This document shows positions 46,598 through 55,642 of a DNA stretch of 64,000 nucleotides, piece by piece. The position numbers and the translations under genes were made by a program. Each line of letters begins with the position of its first letter. Position 1 is the first letter of the stretch. The stretch covers positions 101,070 through 165,069 of the forward strand of contig NZ_AEPB01000027.1 of the NCBI RefSeq assembly GCF_000189395.1. The letters are read 5' to 3'. The DNA comes from Planococcus donghaensis MPA1U2. Lineage in GTDB: Bacteria > Bacillota > Bacilli > Bacillales_A > Planococcaceae. Below the pieces are notes generated by a model, which worked only from the letters and a program-made list of their open reading frames with translations, ran no database searches and had not been told where the DNA came from.

Positions 46598-46707
46598 ACT
46601 GTCGAGATTGGACGAAATACTGTCCGATTCGTGTAAAATACTGTCCGATTCGTGTAAAATACTGTCCGAATTTCTCAAATACTGTCCAAATCACCAGAAA
46701 TACTCTC
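46598..46707 (+). repeat. 21-bp phased ACTGTC array C
   Basis: ACTGTC occurs at 46598, 46619, 46640, 46661 and 46681 (spacings 21, 21, 21, 20), with a degenerate ACTCTC at 46702. The first unit is ACTGTCGAGATTGGACGAAAT, close to the first units of arrays A and D. Two neighbouring units (46619 and 46640) are identical over 21 bp, a sign of recent tandem duplication. The stop codon and last codons of the M20 amidohydrolase gene lie inside the array. Confidence 0.85.
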
Positions 46708-47880
46708 CGCAGTAGATTCTTGTGCTTTAAAGTATATCGCGGCAAACACTTTTGCAGTCACCAACATGGCATTTTCATTAAAATCAAAATTCTCGTGATG
46801 ATGCGGATAAACAAGTGAGTTATTATCCATTTTTGCACCTACAAAAAAGTAAGCACCGGGCTTTACTTGCGTATAATACGTAAAATCTTCAACTGGCATC
46901 ACCGGATCGATTTCCACAACATGATCTGCGCCTAACACACTCGCTGCAGCTGCACGAACAATGTTCGTTTCGGTTGGATGATTCCAAAGAGAATCATACC
47001 CCGCTTCAATGCTAACTTCTGCAGTAGCTCCCATGGCAATGGCCACATTCTCCACAATTGTCCGCAAACGTTGACTCGCTAATTTTCGAATTTCAGGATC
47101 GAATACACGAATCGTTCCTTCGAGCACTGCTTTACTCGAAATGACGTTATCCGCGTCTCCTGCATGAAACTTGCCAATCGTCACAACAAGTTCCTTTAAC
47201 GGATCTGCATTCCGGCTGACGATCGATTGCAAAGCTACCATAATGTGGCTCGCTGCCAAAATCGGATCAACGCCGTGATGCGGTTCGGCACCATGGGTTC
47301 CTGAACCGTGCACAACAATTTTAACGACATCTTCAGAAGCTTGTAAAAATCCGTCGCGTAAATAAACGCTGCCCATATCCATCGTGCTCTGCAAATGCGC
47401 GCCATACACTTCATCTACACCATCTAAACAACCATCGGCAATCATGGCCTGTGCACCACCAGGCGATACTTCTTCGCCAAACTGGTGGATCAGCACAATC
47501 GTTCCTGGCAAGTCATCTTGCATAGCGACCATCGCTTTCGCAAAGCCAAGCAACGCTGCTGTATGACCGTCATGTCCACACGCATGCATAACGCCTGGAA
47601 CAGTCGATTTATAAACAACTTCTTTTTGGTCATCAATCGGCAAGGCATCAAAATCTGCGCGAAACGCTATCGTTTTGCCGGGTTTGCCGCCACGAATCGT
47701 TCCCACCACGCCACGTCCACCTACACCGCGACGAACTTCCACCCCGATTTCTTCCAGACGGTCTGCAATAAAAACAGGCGTCGCAATTTCTTGATGTGAT
47801 AATTCAGGGTTCATATGTAAATATCTTCTGATCTCAATCATTTCTTCATGCAGTAAATCCAGCTGTTTTGTTACGGTCAT
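46675..47880 (-). CDS. M20 family amidohydrolase (N-acyl amino acid/hippurate hydrolase type)
   Basis: The 401-aa enzyme has IRRYLHMNPELSHQE, RADFDALPIDDQ, the metal-binding MHACGHDGHTAALLG, the Glu pair in HQFGEEVSPGG and the closing FFVGAKMDNNSLVYPHHHENFDF. It hydrolyses N-acyl or amide bonds of amino acids with a di-metal site. The ATG at 47880 is 8 nt after AAGGAG; a TTG at 47886 is too close. The last residues (SGDLDSI) are encoded by array C, so the repeat has replaced or extended the original C-terminus. It diverges from the dipeptide epimerase gene. Confidence 0.88.
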   Translation of the reverse strand: MTVTKQLDLLHEEMIEIRRYLHMNPELSHQEIATPVFIADRLEEIGVEVRRGVGGRGVVGTIRGGKPGKTIAFRADFDALPIDDQKEVVYKSTVPGVMHACGHDGHTAALLGFAKAMVAMQDDLPGTIVLIHQFGEEVSPGGAQAMIADGCLDGVDEVYGAHLQSTMDMGSVYLRDGFLQASEDVVKIVVHGSGTHGAEPHHGVDPILAASHIMVALQSIVSRNADPLKELVVTIGKFHAGDADNVISSKAVLEGTIRVFDPEIRKLASQRLRTIVENVAIAMGATAEVSIEAGYDSLWNHPTETNIVRAAAASVLGADHVVEIDPVMPVEDFTYYTQVKPGAYFFVGAKMDNNSLVYPHHHENFDFNENAMLVTAKVFAAIYFKAQESTAESISGDLDSI

Positions 47881-47977
47881 ATCCAAAACTCCTTAAGGTA
47901 AAATTAAGTTACCAATCTGTCTTAAAATTCACTATAGTATAAGTATACAGTAAGTTAAATCCATTGGAGGCACTCAA

Positions 47978-49090
47978 ATGAAAATCACTAAAGCGACTTT
48001 ACATGCAGTGAGATTTCCACTTAACGAACCATTTATCATTTCCTATGCAACTTACCCAGATATGCCCTCGCTAATCGTGGCATTGGAAACGGATACTGGG
48101 CTTGTCGGATACGGAGAAGCAGTTCCTGATGAGCATGTCACAGGAGAGTATTTCACTGCTGCCTATGAAGTTTTAAAAGAACAATTTCTACCAGCAATTA
48201 TCGGGATGAGTCCTTTTGATATTGAAGCCATTCATTCGAAAATGAATGCGTTAATGTCACAAAATCCAGCATCTAAAGCAGCAGTCGACATTGCTTGTTA
48301 TGACTTGATGGGGAAAGCGGTTGGACAACCCGTTTACAATTTAATTGGTGGACAAGCAACGGCTCACTTGGATTATCCGAAAGTGCTGAGCATTGAAGCG
48401 CCAGAGACTATGGCAGAAAAAGCGAAAAAAGCCGTTGAAATGGGCTATGCATCATTAAAACTAAAAGTCGGAAAAGGACAAGCGCAAGAAGATGTCGACA
48501 GAATTTTAGCTGTCCGCGAAGCGGTAGGCAAAGATATGCCGATTCGCGTTGATGTTAACCAAGGATGGAAATCACCAGGTATTGCCGTTGCAGCGATTAA
48601 GCAGCTCGAAGGAGCCAATATCACTTGGATTGAACAACCAATTCGTATGGGTGATATTCGTGGCTTAGCGGAAATTCGCTCAAAAACTGCTGTACCAATT
48701 ATGGCTGATGAAAGTATTCAATCGATGGAAGATTTACTCGAGATTATTCGTTTGCAAGCAGCGGACGTTCTCAACATCAAGCTCATGAAATGTGCCGGTA
48801 TTTTCCATGCCATCCAAATGGCAAAAGCAGCTGAAGGGGCTGGTATGTTGTGCCAGATCGGTTCTATGGTTGAATCGTCTGTCGGTTCAGCAGCAGGTTA
48901 TCATGTAGCTATGTCGCGCATCAATATTGAAAGCACAGAATTAACTGGACCGCTTTTATTCAGCGAAGAAATCGGTGACTTAACTTATGAACATCCATAT
49001 GTTTTATTATCAGGCAAACCGGGATTAGGTATCGAAGTAGACCAAGCCCAACTAGACAAACTGACAGAAAAATCATGTGTCATTGAATAG
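47978..49090 (+). CDS. ykfB: Dipeptide epimerase (L-Ala-D/L-Glu epimerase type)
   Basis: This 370-aa enolase-superfamily enzyme carries the two catalytic lysines in SLKLKVG (KxK, about residue 160) and NIKLMK, with metal ligands in RVDVNQGW, WIEQPI and MADESIQS. The muconate-lactonising subgroup with this pattern epimerises L-Ala-D-Glu from peptidoglycan to L-Ala-L-Glu so that peptidases can cleave it. The B. subtilis ykf operon context is absent, so the exact dipeptide is inferred. It is monocistronic with a GGAGGC ribosome site. Confidence 0.85.
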   Translation: MKITKATLHAVRFPLNEPFIISYATYPDMPSLIVALETDTGLVGYGEAVPDEHVTGEYFTAAYEVLKEQFLPAIIGMSPFDIEAIHSKMNALMSQNPASKAAVDIACYDLMGKAVGQPVYNLIGGQATAHLDYPKVLSIEAPETMAEKAKKAVEMGYASLKLKVGKGQAQEDVDRILAVREAVGKDMPIRVDVNQGWKSPGIAVAAIKQLEGANITWIEQPIRMGDIRGLAEIRSKTAVPIMADESIQSMEDLLEIIRLQAADVLNIKLMKCAGIFHAIQMAKAAEGAGMLCQIGSMVESSVGSAAGYHVAMSRINIESTELTGPLLFSEEIGDLTYEHPYVLLSGKPGLGIEVDQAQLDKLTEKSCVIE

Positions 49091-49098
49091 AAATCGAA

Positions 49099-49136
49099 AA
49101 AAACCTCGCATTCCAGAAAAGGGATGCGAGGTTTTT
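49099..49136. terminator. Bidirectional terminator
   Basis: AAAAACCTCGCATTCC pairs with GGGATGCGAGGTTTTT (one G-U pair) between the convergent epimerase and ABC transporter operons. Confidence 0.85.
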
Positions 49137-49193
49137 GATTGGGAAACTACTATGAAAAACTCAGAAGCTGCTACTAGCAGCTTTCACTTTTCT

Positions 49194-49940
49194 TCACACT
49201 TCTGTCTCTTGGATCAAACTCAAAAACCGTTGAGTACGTTCTTCTTTTGGGTTATTGAAAATGTCTTCGGGTTTGCCGCGTTCGATAATGCGGCCTTCGT
49301 CCATAAACAATACTTCATCAGCGACACCTTTAGCAAAGCGCATCTCATGCGTCACCACGACCATCGTCATACCTTCAGCAGCAAGCTCTTTCATTACTTG
49401 TAATACTTCTCCAACTAACTCGGGATCGAGGGCGGAGGTTGGCTCATCGAATAACATCACTTTTGGTTCAAGTGCTAAAGCGCGAGCAATGCCGACACGT
49501 TGCTGCTGACCACCGCTTAGTTGAAACGGATAGTCGTTCATCTTTTCGCCGAGCCCAACTTTTGTTAGCAATTGCTCGGCTTTTTCTTTTGCTCGTGTTT
49601 TGTCTTGTTTTTGAACCGTGACAGGACCTTCCATGACATTTTCAAGAGCGGTCATGTGAGGAAATAAGTTGTAATGCTGAAACACCATCGCTGATTGTTT
49701 GCGAAAAGCCATAATTTGCTTTTTGGATAATGGCTTAGAGAAATCAACCGTTTGTTCATCAATCGTGACGGAACCGGAAGTAGGCGTCTCTAACGTATTG
49801 AGGCAACGAAGAAAAGTCGTTTTTCCTGAACCTGACGGACCAATCACGACAATCGCTTGGCCTTTTTTTACTTCCGTATCAATGCCTTTTAATACTTCAA
49901 GCTTGCCGAACTTTTTATGCAAATTTTTTATTGAAATCAT
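49194..49940 (-). CDS. tcyC: Polar amino-acid ABC transporter ATPase, probably L-cystine (TcyC-like)
   Basis: The 248-aa ATPase has Walker [11 protein letters not shown]-loop [11 protein letters not shown], signature [10 protein letters not shown], Walker [13 protein letters not shown] and the switch VTHEM. It is the last gene of a binding protein-permease-ATPase operon. Size and sequence are close to TcyC of B. subtilis, which imports cystine; arginine or glutamine uptake is possible. The link to cystine is also suggested by the cysteine-making operon 7 kb away. Confidence 0.8.
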   Translation of the reverse strand: MISIKNLHKKFGKLEVLKGIDTEVKKGQAIVVIGPSGSGKTTFLRCLNTLETPTSGSVTIDEQTVDFSKPLSKKQIMAFRKQSAMVFQHYNLFPHMTALENVMEGPVTVQKQDKTRAKEKAEQLLTKVGLGEKMNDYPFQLSGGQQQRVGIARALALEPKVMLFDEPTSALDPELVGEVLQVMKELAAEGMTMVVVTHEMRFAKGVADEVLFMDEGRIIERGKPEDIFNNPKEERTQRFLSLIQETEV

Positions 49941-49976
49941 AGTGGACTCCTTACTGCAATCAGTAAACTGCTTTTA

Positions 49977-50678
49977 TTATCTAGAAATATACCGGTCAAA
50001 ACGATTTTCCAGCCTGCCTTGAACCAAGGACAAGGCAAAACAGATGACCCAGTAAAGCAAGGCTGCTTGTCCGTATAATAACAAAAATTCGTAATTCGTT
50101 GCGGCAATTTGCTGAGCGACACGGAACATCTCGGTCACGAGAATAAGAGATGCGAGAGATGTATCTTTCACTAAACTAATAAACGTGTTTGATAAAGGAG
50201 GCAGCGAAACGCGAGATGCTTGCGGCAAAATCACGCGGCGCAATGATTGGGTATAGGACATACCAATTGTGCCAGCTGCTTCCCATTGACCTTTCGGAAT
50301 CGACAAGATTGCTGCACGAATAACTTCAGAAGCATAAGCTCCGACGTTTAATGAAAATCCGATTACTGCGGCCGGAAAGGGGTCAATCGTAATGCCGAGT
50401 GTCGGCAGTCCGTAAAAAAGAATAAATAATTGAACCAGTAAAGGGGTTCCTCGAATAATTGATACATAAACACGAGCGATAATTTGGAAAATCTTAACCG
50501 TCGAAATTCTTGCCAATGCTGTCAAAACCGCTAATGCCAATCCGAGAATAAACGAGATAATGGATAAAGGCAAAGTGAATTGAAGCGTTGCTTCGATCAA
50601 AGGAAGAAATGAGGATTGCGCAATATCCACAAGCCGTTCCATTCTGACCGGGTCTGAGAAAATACTATTCAAGTACAT
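49977..50678 (-). CDS. tcyB: Polar amino-acid ABC transporter permease, probably L-cystine (TcyB-like)
   Basis: The 233-aa membrane protein has about five helices and the family loop [29 protein letters not shown], with the EAA motif that docks the ATPase. The ATG at 50678 overlaps the end of the binding-protein gene by 14 nt, with a weak TTTGGTGA site. Upstream in-frame ATGs up to 50726 would extend the overlap further. It is cotranscribed with its neighbours. Confidence 0.8.
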   Translation of the reverse strand: MYLNSIFSDPVRMERLVDIAQSSFLPLIEATLQFTLPLSIISFILGLALAVLTALARISTVKIFQIIARVYVSIIRGTPLLVQLFILFYGLPTLGITIDPFPAAVIGFSLNVGAYASEVIRAAILSIPKGQWEAAGTIGMSYTQSLRRVILPQASRVSLPPLSNTFISLVKDTSLASLILVTEMFRVAQQIAATNYEFLLLYGQAALLYWVICFALSLVQGRLENRFDRYISR

Positions 50679-51474
50679 TTTCACCAAACCATTTATCGGA
50701 AATTTCATCGTACGTACCGTCTTCAATCATATCAGCCAAAGCTTTGTTGGCTTCATCCACAATTGCGCCACTGTCTTTTCTAAACAGCAAACCACTTTGT
50801 GCAGCTTCTTCTGATTTATCTACTACTTTTACTTTTGCATCTGGACGTTGTTTCATGAAATCTAAAACCGTTAAATTATCATTGACTGTTGCATCCACAC
50901 GACCTGAGTTTAATAATTCGATCGCTTGGTTAAATCCTTCTACACCTTCTAATTCTGCGCCAAAAGAAGTAGCCGTTTCTGCATAGTTACTTGTTAACGA
51001 CTGTGCTGAAAGCTTGCCTTCTAAATCTTCAAAGGTCTCAATGTCAGTGTTGTCTTCCGCTACTACTAAAACAGCAGTAGACGTAATATATGGAGAAGAA
51101 AATTCATAACTTTCTTGACGTTCCGGATTAATCCCGACTTGATTGGCTACCATGTCAAAACGACCAGCATCAAGTCCTGCAAACATAGCATCCCATTGTG
51201 TTTCAAGAAACTCAGCTTCAACGCCAAGGCGATCTGCAACTTCGCGTGCAATTTCTACATCAAATCCTGTTAACTCGCCTGAAGCGTCGTGGAAAGTAAA
51301 TGGTGGGTAAGTACCTTCTGTCCCAATAACTAAAGTTCCTTCTTCTTGTACTGTCGTTAATAGATCTGATCCGCTAGCGTTTTCCTTCGTCGTATCTGTT
51401 TCTTCAGACTCGCCACAAGCCGCTAACACCAACATTGCTAAAACTAATAAAAACGTTAAACTAACTTTCTTCAT
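50665..51474 (-). CDS. tcyA: Amino-acid ABC transporter substrate-binding lipoprotein, probably L-cystine (TcyA-like)
   Basis: The 269-aa product has a lipoprotein signal with lipobox LVLAAC (mature Cys about residue 20), followed by a solute-binding family 3 domain. Family blocks include [49 protein letters not shown] and [11 protein letters not shown]. The ATG at 51474 follows ACGAGGAG; the open 26-residue extension to 51552 is unsupported. It captures the substrate outside the cell and delivers it to the permease. Confidence 0.82.
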   Translation of the reverse strand: MKKVSLTFLLVLAMLVLAACGESEETDTTKENASGSDLLTTVQEEGTLVIGTEGTYPPFTFHDASGELTGFDVEIAREVADRLGVEAEFLETQWDAMFAGLDAGRFDMVANQVGINPERQESYEFSSPYITSTAVLVVAEDNTDIETFEDLEGKLSAQSLTSNYAETATSFGAELEGVEGFNQAIELLNSGRVDATVNDNLTVLDFMKQRPDAKVKVVDKSEEAAQSGLLFRKDSGAIVDEANKALADMIEDGTYDEISDKWFGENVLE

Positions 51475-51929
51475 AAAAATCTCCTCGTTTCTTTTAATAT
51501 TTTGTCTTTCATTCTGCCTTTTTTTTAGCTCTATACCCTTTATTGCTATCAAGTAAATCGGCCACTATATTATATAGTTTACATTACCTACTTGTTTAGT
51601 TGGTTTTGTAAATAAAAAAAAATGGCTTTTACTGAGCAATGTGCGAGGAATCCTAAAGCTGATTTATTATAGCACGCATTTCGCTAAGTCTCAAACAGCG
51701 TATACAGAAAAATATAATTTTTTTATAGAAGTTGATATAGAGCTATATTAACGGGCTAATTAACAAAGTGAATAAGCAAATAGTGTTCTTTTTTCAAAGA
51801 AAATATTTGTGTTTTTAAAGAGAACAACTTATAATAACCTTATGTTAAAGCTTAAATTGACAAGGTTTACAGTGTATTTTTTGTGTTTTTAGAGCGGACA
51901 AATGTTTTTGTGGAAAAGGAGTGTTGAAA
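51475..51929. other. 455-bp divergent intergenic region between the cystine transporter operon and the threonine dehydrogenase gene
   Basis: No gene is visible. On the minus strand a good promoter lies at 51666-51694, giving a leader of about 185 nt before tcyA. The leader has a 10-T run (51614-51623) preceded by a weak GCTTTA/TAAAAGC pairing, a possible attenuator. A second TATAAT-like box lies near 51567-51573 with a poor -35. On the plus strand TTGACA occurs at 51857-51862 without a convincing -10. I see no SAM-I or T-box consensus. Confidence 0.6.
51666..51694 (-). promoter_or_regulatory. Sigma-A promoter of the cystine transporter operon
   Basis: On the minus strand TTGAGA (51689-51694) and TATAAT (51666-51671) are 17 bp apart, with an extended TGC just before the -10. 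This is a near-consensus promoter for the ABC transporter operon. Confidence 0.75.
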
Positions 51930-52868
51930 ATGGAACGAATTATGGTTACAGGTGCTTTAGGACAAATAGGGTCGGAGCTTGTCGGGAAATTGCGCAGCAT
52001 ATACGGCAACGCAAACGTATTGGCAACGGATATTCGTCAATCTGATGATCAATCAGGACCTTTTGAAATTTTAGATGTTACGGACGCGCAGAGAATGCAT
52101 GATTTAGCAGAAGACTTCGAAGCGGATACGATGATTCATATGGCCGCATTATTATCGGCAACTGCTGAAGAAAAACCTTTGCTTGCTTGGAATCTAAATA
52201 TGGGTGGTCTTGTAAATGCGCTAGAAGCATCTCGTAAACTTGGTATGCAATTTTTCACGCCTAGTTCTATTGGAGCGTTTGGTCCTTCAACACCTAAAAA
52301 AGACACGCCACAAGATACGTTACAGCGTCCGACAACGATGTATGGCGTCAATAAAGTTGCTGGAGAATTATTGTGTGATTATTACTACACCAAATTTGGT
52401 GTCGACACACGCGGCGTTCGTTTCCCAGGATTGATTTCAAACGTAGCACAACCAGGTGGAGGCACAACTGATTATGCAGTCGATATTTATTACCAAGCAA
52501 TTGAAAAAGGCAGCTACACGTCTTATATTGCAGAAGGTACAGCTATGGATATGATGTATATGCCAGATGCCTTACAAGCCATTGTTGACTTAATGGAAGC
52601 AGATTCAGATCGATTAATTCATCGTAATGCCTTTAATGTTACGGCAATGAGTTTCACCCCTGAAGAAATCGCAGCGTCTATTCAAAAGCATATTCCTGAA
52701 TTTAAAATGTCTTATGCGGTTGATCCGGTGAGACAGGAAATTGCGAATAGCTGGCCAGATAGTATTGATGCATCTGCTGCTAAAGCGGAGTGGGGCTTTA
52801 AAACTTCATACGACTTAGATGCAATGACTTTCGATATGCTCGAAAAATTAAAAAAAAGCTTCAACTAG
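51930..52868 (+). CDS. tdh: L-threonine 3-dehydrogenase, SDR (epimerase-like) type
   Basis: The 312-aa short-chain dehydrogenase has the NAD loop [13 protein letters not shown], the threonine-dehydrogenase-specific [28 protein letters not shown] and the catalytic YGVNK (Tyr-x3-Lys). The block ending in [14 protein letters not shown] is also typical of the non-zinc Tdh seen in Staphylococcus and Flavobacterium. It oxidises threonine to 2-amino-3-oxobutyrate, which Kbl cleaves. The ATG at 51930 is 9 nt after AAGGAG. Confidence 0.9.
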   Translation: MERIMVTGALGQIGSELVGKLRSIYGNANVLATDIRQSDDQSGPFEILDVTDAQRMHDLAEDFEADTMIHMAALLSATAEEKPLLAWNLNMGGLVNALEASRKLGMQFFTPSSIGAFGPSTPKKDTPQDTLQRPTTMYGVNKVAGELLCDYYYTKFGVDTRGVRFPGLISNVAQPGGGTTDYAVDIYYQAIEKGSYTSYIAEGTAMDMMYMPDALQAIVDLMEADSDRLIHRNAFNVTAMSFTPEEIAASIQKHIPEFKMSYAVDPVRQEIANSWPDSIDASAAKAEWGFKTSYDLDAMTFDMLEKLKKSFN

Positions 52869-52886
52869 TGTAACAAAACCTAATTA

Positions 52887-52922
52887 AAAAATGCCCTCCG
52901 CAATATGCGGAGGGCATTTTGT
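52887..52922. terminator. Bidirectional terminator
   Basis: A 15-bp perfect stem (AAAATGCCCTCCGCA and its complement) with a 3-nt loop lies between the convergent tdh and yjiH-like genes. Confidence 0.9.
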
Positions 52923-52927
52923 GTAAA

Positions 52928-54280
52928 TTAGAATAATAAATGTGCAACGCCGACAACAATCGGTAACGCAATTACTGTACGAAGGATGAAGATAATAACT
53001 AAATCTAAAATGTTTACAGGGATTTTAGATCCAAGCAATAATCCACCGACTTCAGACATGTAAATCAATTGTGTAACAGACATCGTCGCAACGACAAAAC
53101 GTGTCAGCTCAGACTCAATGCCTGCGCCAAGAATAGCGGGTAAGAACATATCCGCAAAACCAACGACCATCAATTCAGCCGCTGCAGCCGCTTCAGGAAC
53201 CCCTAGTAAGTTTAAGTAAGGAACAAACGGCATACCAAGTACAGTAAATACGGAAGTGTACTCGGCAAGAATCAATGCGATTGTACCAAATGCCATAACA
53301 ACTGGTGCAACCCCGATCCACATATCTAAAACGTTTTTAAAACCGTCTTTAAAGAAACCGCTGAGTGAGCGGTTGTCATCAGCTTTTGACAACGCTTTTT
53401 CAAGTCCGTGAGTCGCAACGTTATAGCCTTTTGGAACATCTTCTGTTTGAGATTCCTGTGGCGTGCCATCCATGAAAGTAGTTGGCTTGTTTGTTAAAGG
53501 ATAAATACGTGGCATGATTAATGCCAGGATAACGCCTGCTAAAATAACAGTTGCGTAATACGGAAGGAAGTATGTTCCAAGACCGATTTCTTGAATAACA
53601 ACAATCGCAAATGTGATTGAAACAACTGAGAAAGTAGTTCCAATAATGGCTGCTTCACGTTGCGTGTACTTATTGGCTTCGTATTGTTTACTTGTAAGTA
53701 GTACACCAATTGTGCCATCTCCAACCCACGAAGCAAGAGCATCAATAGATGAACGGCCAGGCAGACGGAAAAGTGGACGCATAATTTTGACCATCATCGT
53801 ACCAAAAAACTCAAGTAATCCAAAGTTCATTAGTAGCGGAAGGAAAAGTCCGGCAAAAAAGAAAATGGTGAAAAGGAAAGATAGCAATCCGCTTCCTGAA
53901 AGAAGAAGGCCACCAGTATATTCGTTCCATACAGGCTCTGGACCGATTTGGAATAAGACCATAATCGAGAAAATCGCACCAAGAACGCGGACGAAAGTCC
54001 AGAAAAGATTGACGTTAAAGAGCTTGTCAAAAAATGAAACATATTCGGTTTCGTTAACTTTTTTCGTGACAAAGAACAATGAACCTAGTGCGGCCACGAT
54101 TAAAATGCCCATCACAATCCATGGTACGATGGATTCGATAGCTCCGGCCATGAGGTTAGCGAGTACTGCAATCGTTACCAACCAACCGTCTTCAGTTGGG
54201 ATTGGTACCAAGAACAATAGGATTCCGAGTAAAGAAGGAATCAAGAACAATAACCATGTTGAAGTTGAATACTTTTTCAT
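52928..54280 (-). CDS. YjiH-family membrane protein with nucleoside-recognition (Gate) domain
   Basis: The 450-aa protein has about eleven membrane helices. The Gate-type stretch includes PGRSSIDALASWVGDGTIGVLL, and the C-terminal part has GFADMFLPAILGAGIESELTRF. It is related to the nucleoside-recognition domains of SpmA/SpmB and FeoB-type proteins; no substrate is established for YjiH. It is monocistronic, with a GGGGAATT ribosome site and a possible cre-like site upstream. Confidence 0.85.
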   Translation of the reverse strand: MKKYSTSTWLLFLIPSLLGILLFLVPIPTEDGWLVTIAVLANLMAGAIESIVPWIVMGILIVAALGSLFFVTKKVNETEYVSFFDKLFNVNLFWTFVRVLGAIFSIMVLFQIGPEPVWNEYTGGLLLSGSGLLSFLFTIFFFAGLFLPLLMNFGLLEFFGTMMVKIMRPLFRLPGRSSIDALASWVGDGTIGVLLTSKQYEANKYTQREAAIIGTTFSVVSITFAIVVIQEIGLGTYFLPYYATVILAGVILALIMPRIYPLTNKPTTFMDGTPQESQTEDVPKGYNVATHGLEKALSKADDNRSLSGFFKDGFKNVLDMWIGVAPVVMAFGTIALILAEYTSVFTVLGMPFVPYLNLLGVPEAAAAAELMVVGFADMFLPAILGAGIESELTRFVVATMSVTQLIYMSEVGGLLLGSKIPVNILDLVIIFILRTVIALPIVVGVAHLLF

Positions 54281-54348
54281 AACTAATTCCCCTTTTCTCT
54301 ATGCATGATTACACGCGATAATAACTGATTATACAGCGCTTTTCCCCG

Positions 54349-54362
54349 TGAAAACGCTTTAT
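54349..54362. promoter_or_regulatory. Cre-like site upstream of the YjiH gene
   Basis: TGAAAACGCTTTAT matches the cre consensus at 13 of 14 positions, about 70 bp upstream of the yjiH-like start. CcpA control is possible but one conserved C is missing. Confidence 0.4.
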
Positions 54363-54401
54363 CGCCAATGTTTATATTATCTGAAAACGACAATAAAAAA
54401 C

Positions 54402-54429
54402 ACCCCCAACTTAAAAAAAGTTGAGGGGT
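54402..54429 (-). terminator. Terminator hairpin after bshB2
   Basis: ACCCCCAACTT pairs with AAGTTGAGGGGT with one bulge, and the minus-strand flank is T-rich, just after the bshB2 stop. Confidence 0.7.
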
Positions 54430-54433
54430 CATT

Positions 54434-55123
54434 TTAAAAGGACTTTTCAAAATCTTCGTCCCAGCGATAATTATAAAAACGTTCTTGCATTAACCAGTTT
54501 TCGGTTTCAGTGTCACCTTGTTGAAGTTTATGTTCCATTTCTTCAAGCATCCAGGCAGTTTGAGAAATGTGAGCTTTCATCGAATTCATTTTTTGTGTGC
54601 GAACGTCACTAATATTGTAAACAACATCGGGGTTGCCGAGTTTTTCAAGTGTGTCGTTAGCAAAAGCCACCCCATGAAGAGTTGGACGATCTTTCATACG
54701 ACGCACTGCGCGAACAACTGCACGAGCAGTCGCCTCGTGATCAGGGTGAACGGCAAAGCCAGGATAGAACGTAATGATTTTCGACGGGTTTAATTCTTCG
54801 ATTAAATCCGTCATCATACGGACCATTTTTTCATCGTCTTCAAATTCAATTGTTTTATCACGTAATCCCATCATCCGTAGATCTGTCAATCCCATTGCTT
54901 CTGCAGAAGCTAGAAGTTCTTTTTTTCGTACTGCGGGTAAGGACTCTCTTGTAGCGAATGGCGGATTACCAAGGTTACGTCCCATTTCTCCGAGTGTTAA
55001 ACATGCGTAGGTTACGGGAGTGCCTTGTTGAATATGTGTGGTAATTGTTCCGGAAACCCCAAACGCTTCATCGTCAGGGTGAGGAAAGACGACCAGCACA
55101 TGACGTTCTTGTTGAATTGTCAT
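54434..55123 (-). CDS. bshB2: Bacillithiol biosynthesis deacetylase BshB2
   Basis: The 229-aa PIG-L/LmbE-type zinc deacetylase has the metal site PHPDDEAFG, the ATRESLPAVRKKEL block and FAVHPDHEATARAV. The overall sequence matches the BshB2 (YojG) branch, which removes the acetyl group from N-acetylglucosaminyl-malate during bacillithiol synthesis. It follows a YojF gene by 15 bp, as in B. subtilis. I chose ATG 55123, 9 nt after AAAGGAGG; ATG 55129 is 3 nt away. Bacillithiol synthesis fits a Firmicute. Confidence 0.9.
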   Translation of the reverse strand: MTIQQERHVLVVFPHPDDEAFGVSGTITTHIQQGTPVTYACLTLGEMGRNLGNPPFATRESLPAVRKKELLASAEAMGLTDLRMMGLRDKTIEFEDDEKMVRMMTDLIEELNPSKIITFYPGFAVHPDHEATARAVVRAVRRMKDRPTLHGVAFANDTLEKLGNPDVVYNISDVRTQKMNSMKAHISQTAWMLEEMEHKLQQGDTETENWLMQERFYNYRWDEDFEKSF

Positions 55124-55138
55124 TATCATTTTCCTCCT

Positions 55139-55489
55139 TTAATAACTAAACGGTGTTTCGCTAATTTCGAGCGCAACCGCCAGTTTTCCAGTTCCGTCGT
55201 GACCAGCTAGCAATAGCCGACCTTGATCATCTAATTCGTAGTGGGTAATGCCTTGCGCATACACCCAACCATGTGGCAATTTCAATCCAACACGATGCGG
55301 GCTATCCCCAACCACTTTTCCAAGTTCGTAATTTATCACAACGTTGCGGATAAATGCACCGGCGTTGAAAAAACCTTCGTTAAAATGTGATGCATAAGAG
55401 CCATTTGTCGTTTCCAAATGAAGGTAAACATCTTTGCCTGCAAATGCATCCAGTTGGACTTGTAATTTTTTCACTTCAACTAATTCCAT
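55139..55489 (-). CDS. yojF: YojF-family protein
   Basis: The 116-aa protein matches the conserved DUF1806 (YojF) family. It is a compact beta-rich chain (VYLHLETTNGSYASHFNEGFFNAGAFIRN, then YALGQ-like GLPHGWVYAQGITHYELDD) with no membrane or signal segment. It is always found beside bshB2 in Bacillales, which suggests a role in bacillithiol metabolism, but its activity is unknown. A TAGGAGGAAC ribosome site supports the start. Confidence 0.85.
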   Translation of the reverse strand: MELVEVKKLQVQLDAFAGKDVYLHLETTNGSYASHFNEGFFNAGAFIRNVVINYELGKVVGDSPHRVGLKLPHGWVYAQGITHYELDDQGRLLLAGHDGTGKLAVALEISETPFSY

Positions 55490-55593
55490 GATGTTCCTCC
55501 TATAAAATCGGTATTCTATCAGTATAAGGAAATGCGCGAGAGAATGCGATTAGGTTGCTCTAATGATTAACTGCTCTAGTAAATTCCCATAAA

Positions 55594-55640
55594 AAAACGG
55601 CCACAGGAGGGACTGAAATGGTTTCCTGTAGCCGTTTATA
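55594..55640 (-). terminator. Terminator hairpin after pdxK
   Basis: AACGGCCACAGGA pairs with TCCTGTAGCCGTT with one mismatch, and a T7 run follows on the minus strand. Confidence 0.8.
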
Positions 55641-55642
55641 TT

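Noticed and set aside
51475-51929. SAM-I or T-box riboswitch before the transporter operon
   Set aside because: I found neither the SAM-I core nor a T-box sequence with specifier loop; only a promoter and a weak stem are visible.
53613-54308. 231-aa open frame opposite the YjiH-like gene
   Set aside because: Antisense shadow of a clear multi-helix membrane protein; its composition is unlike a real protein.
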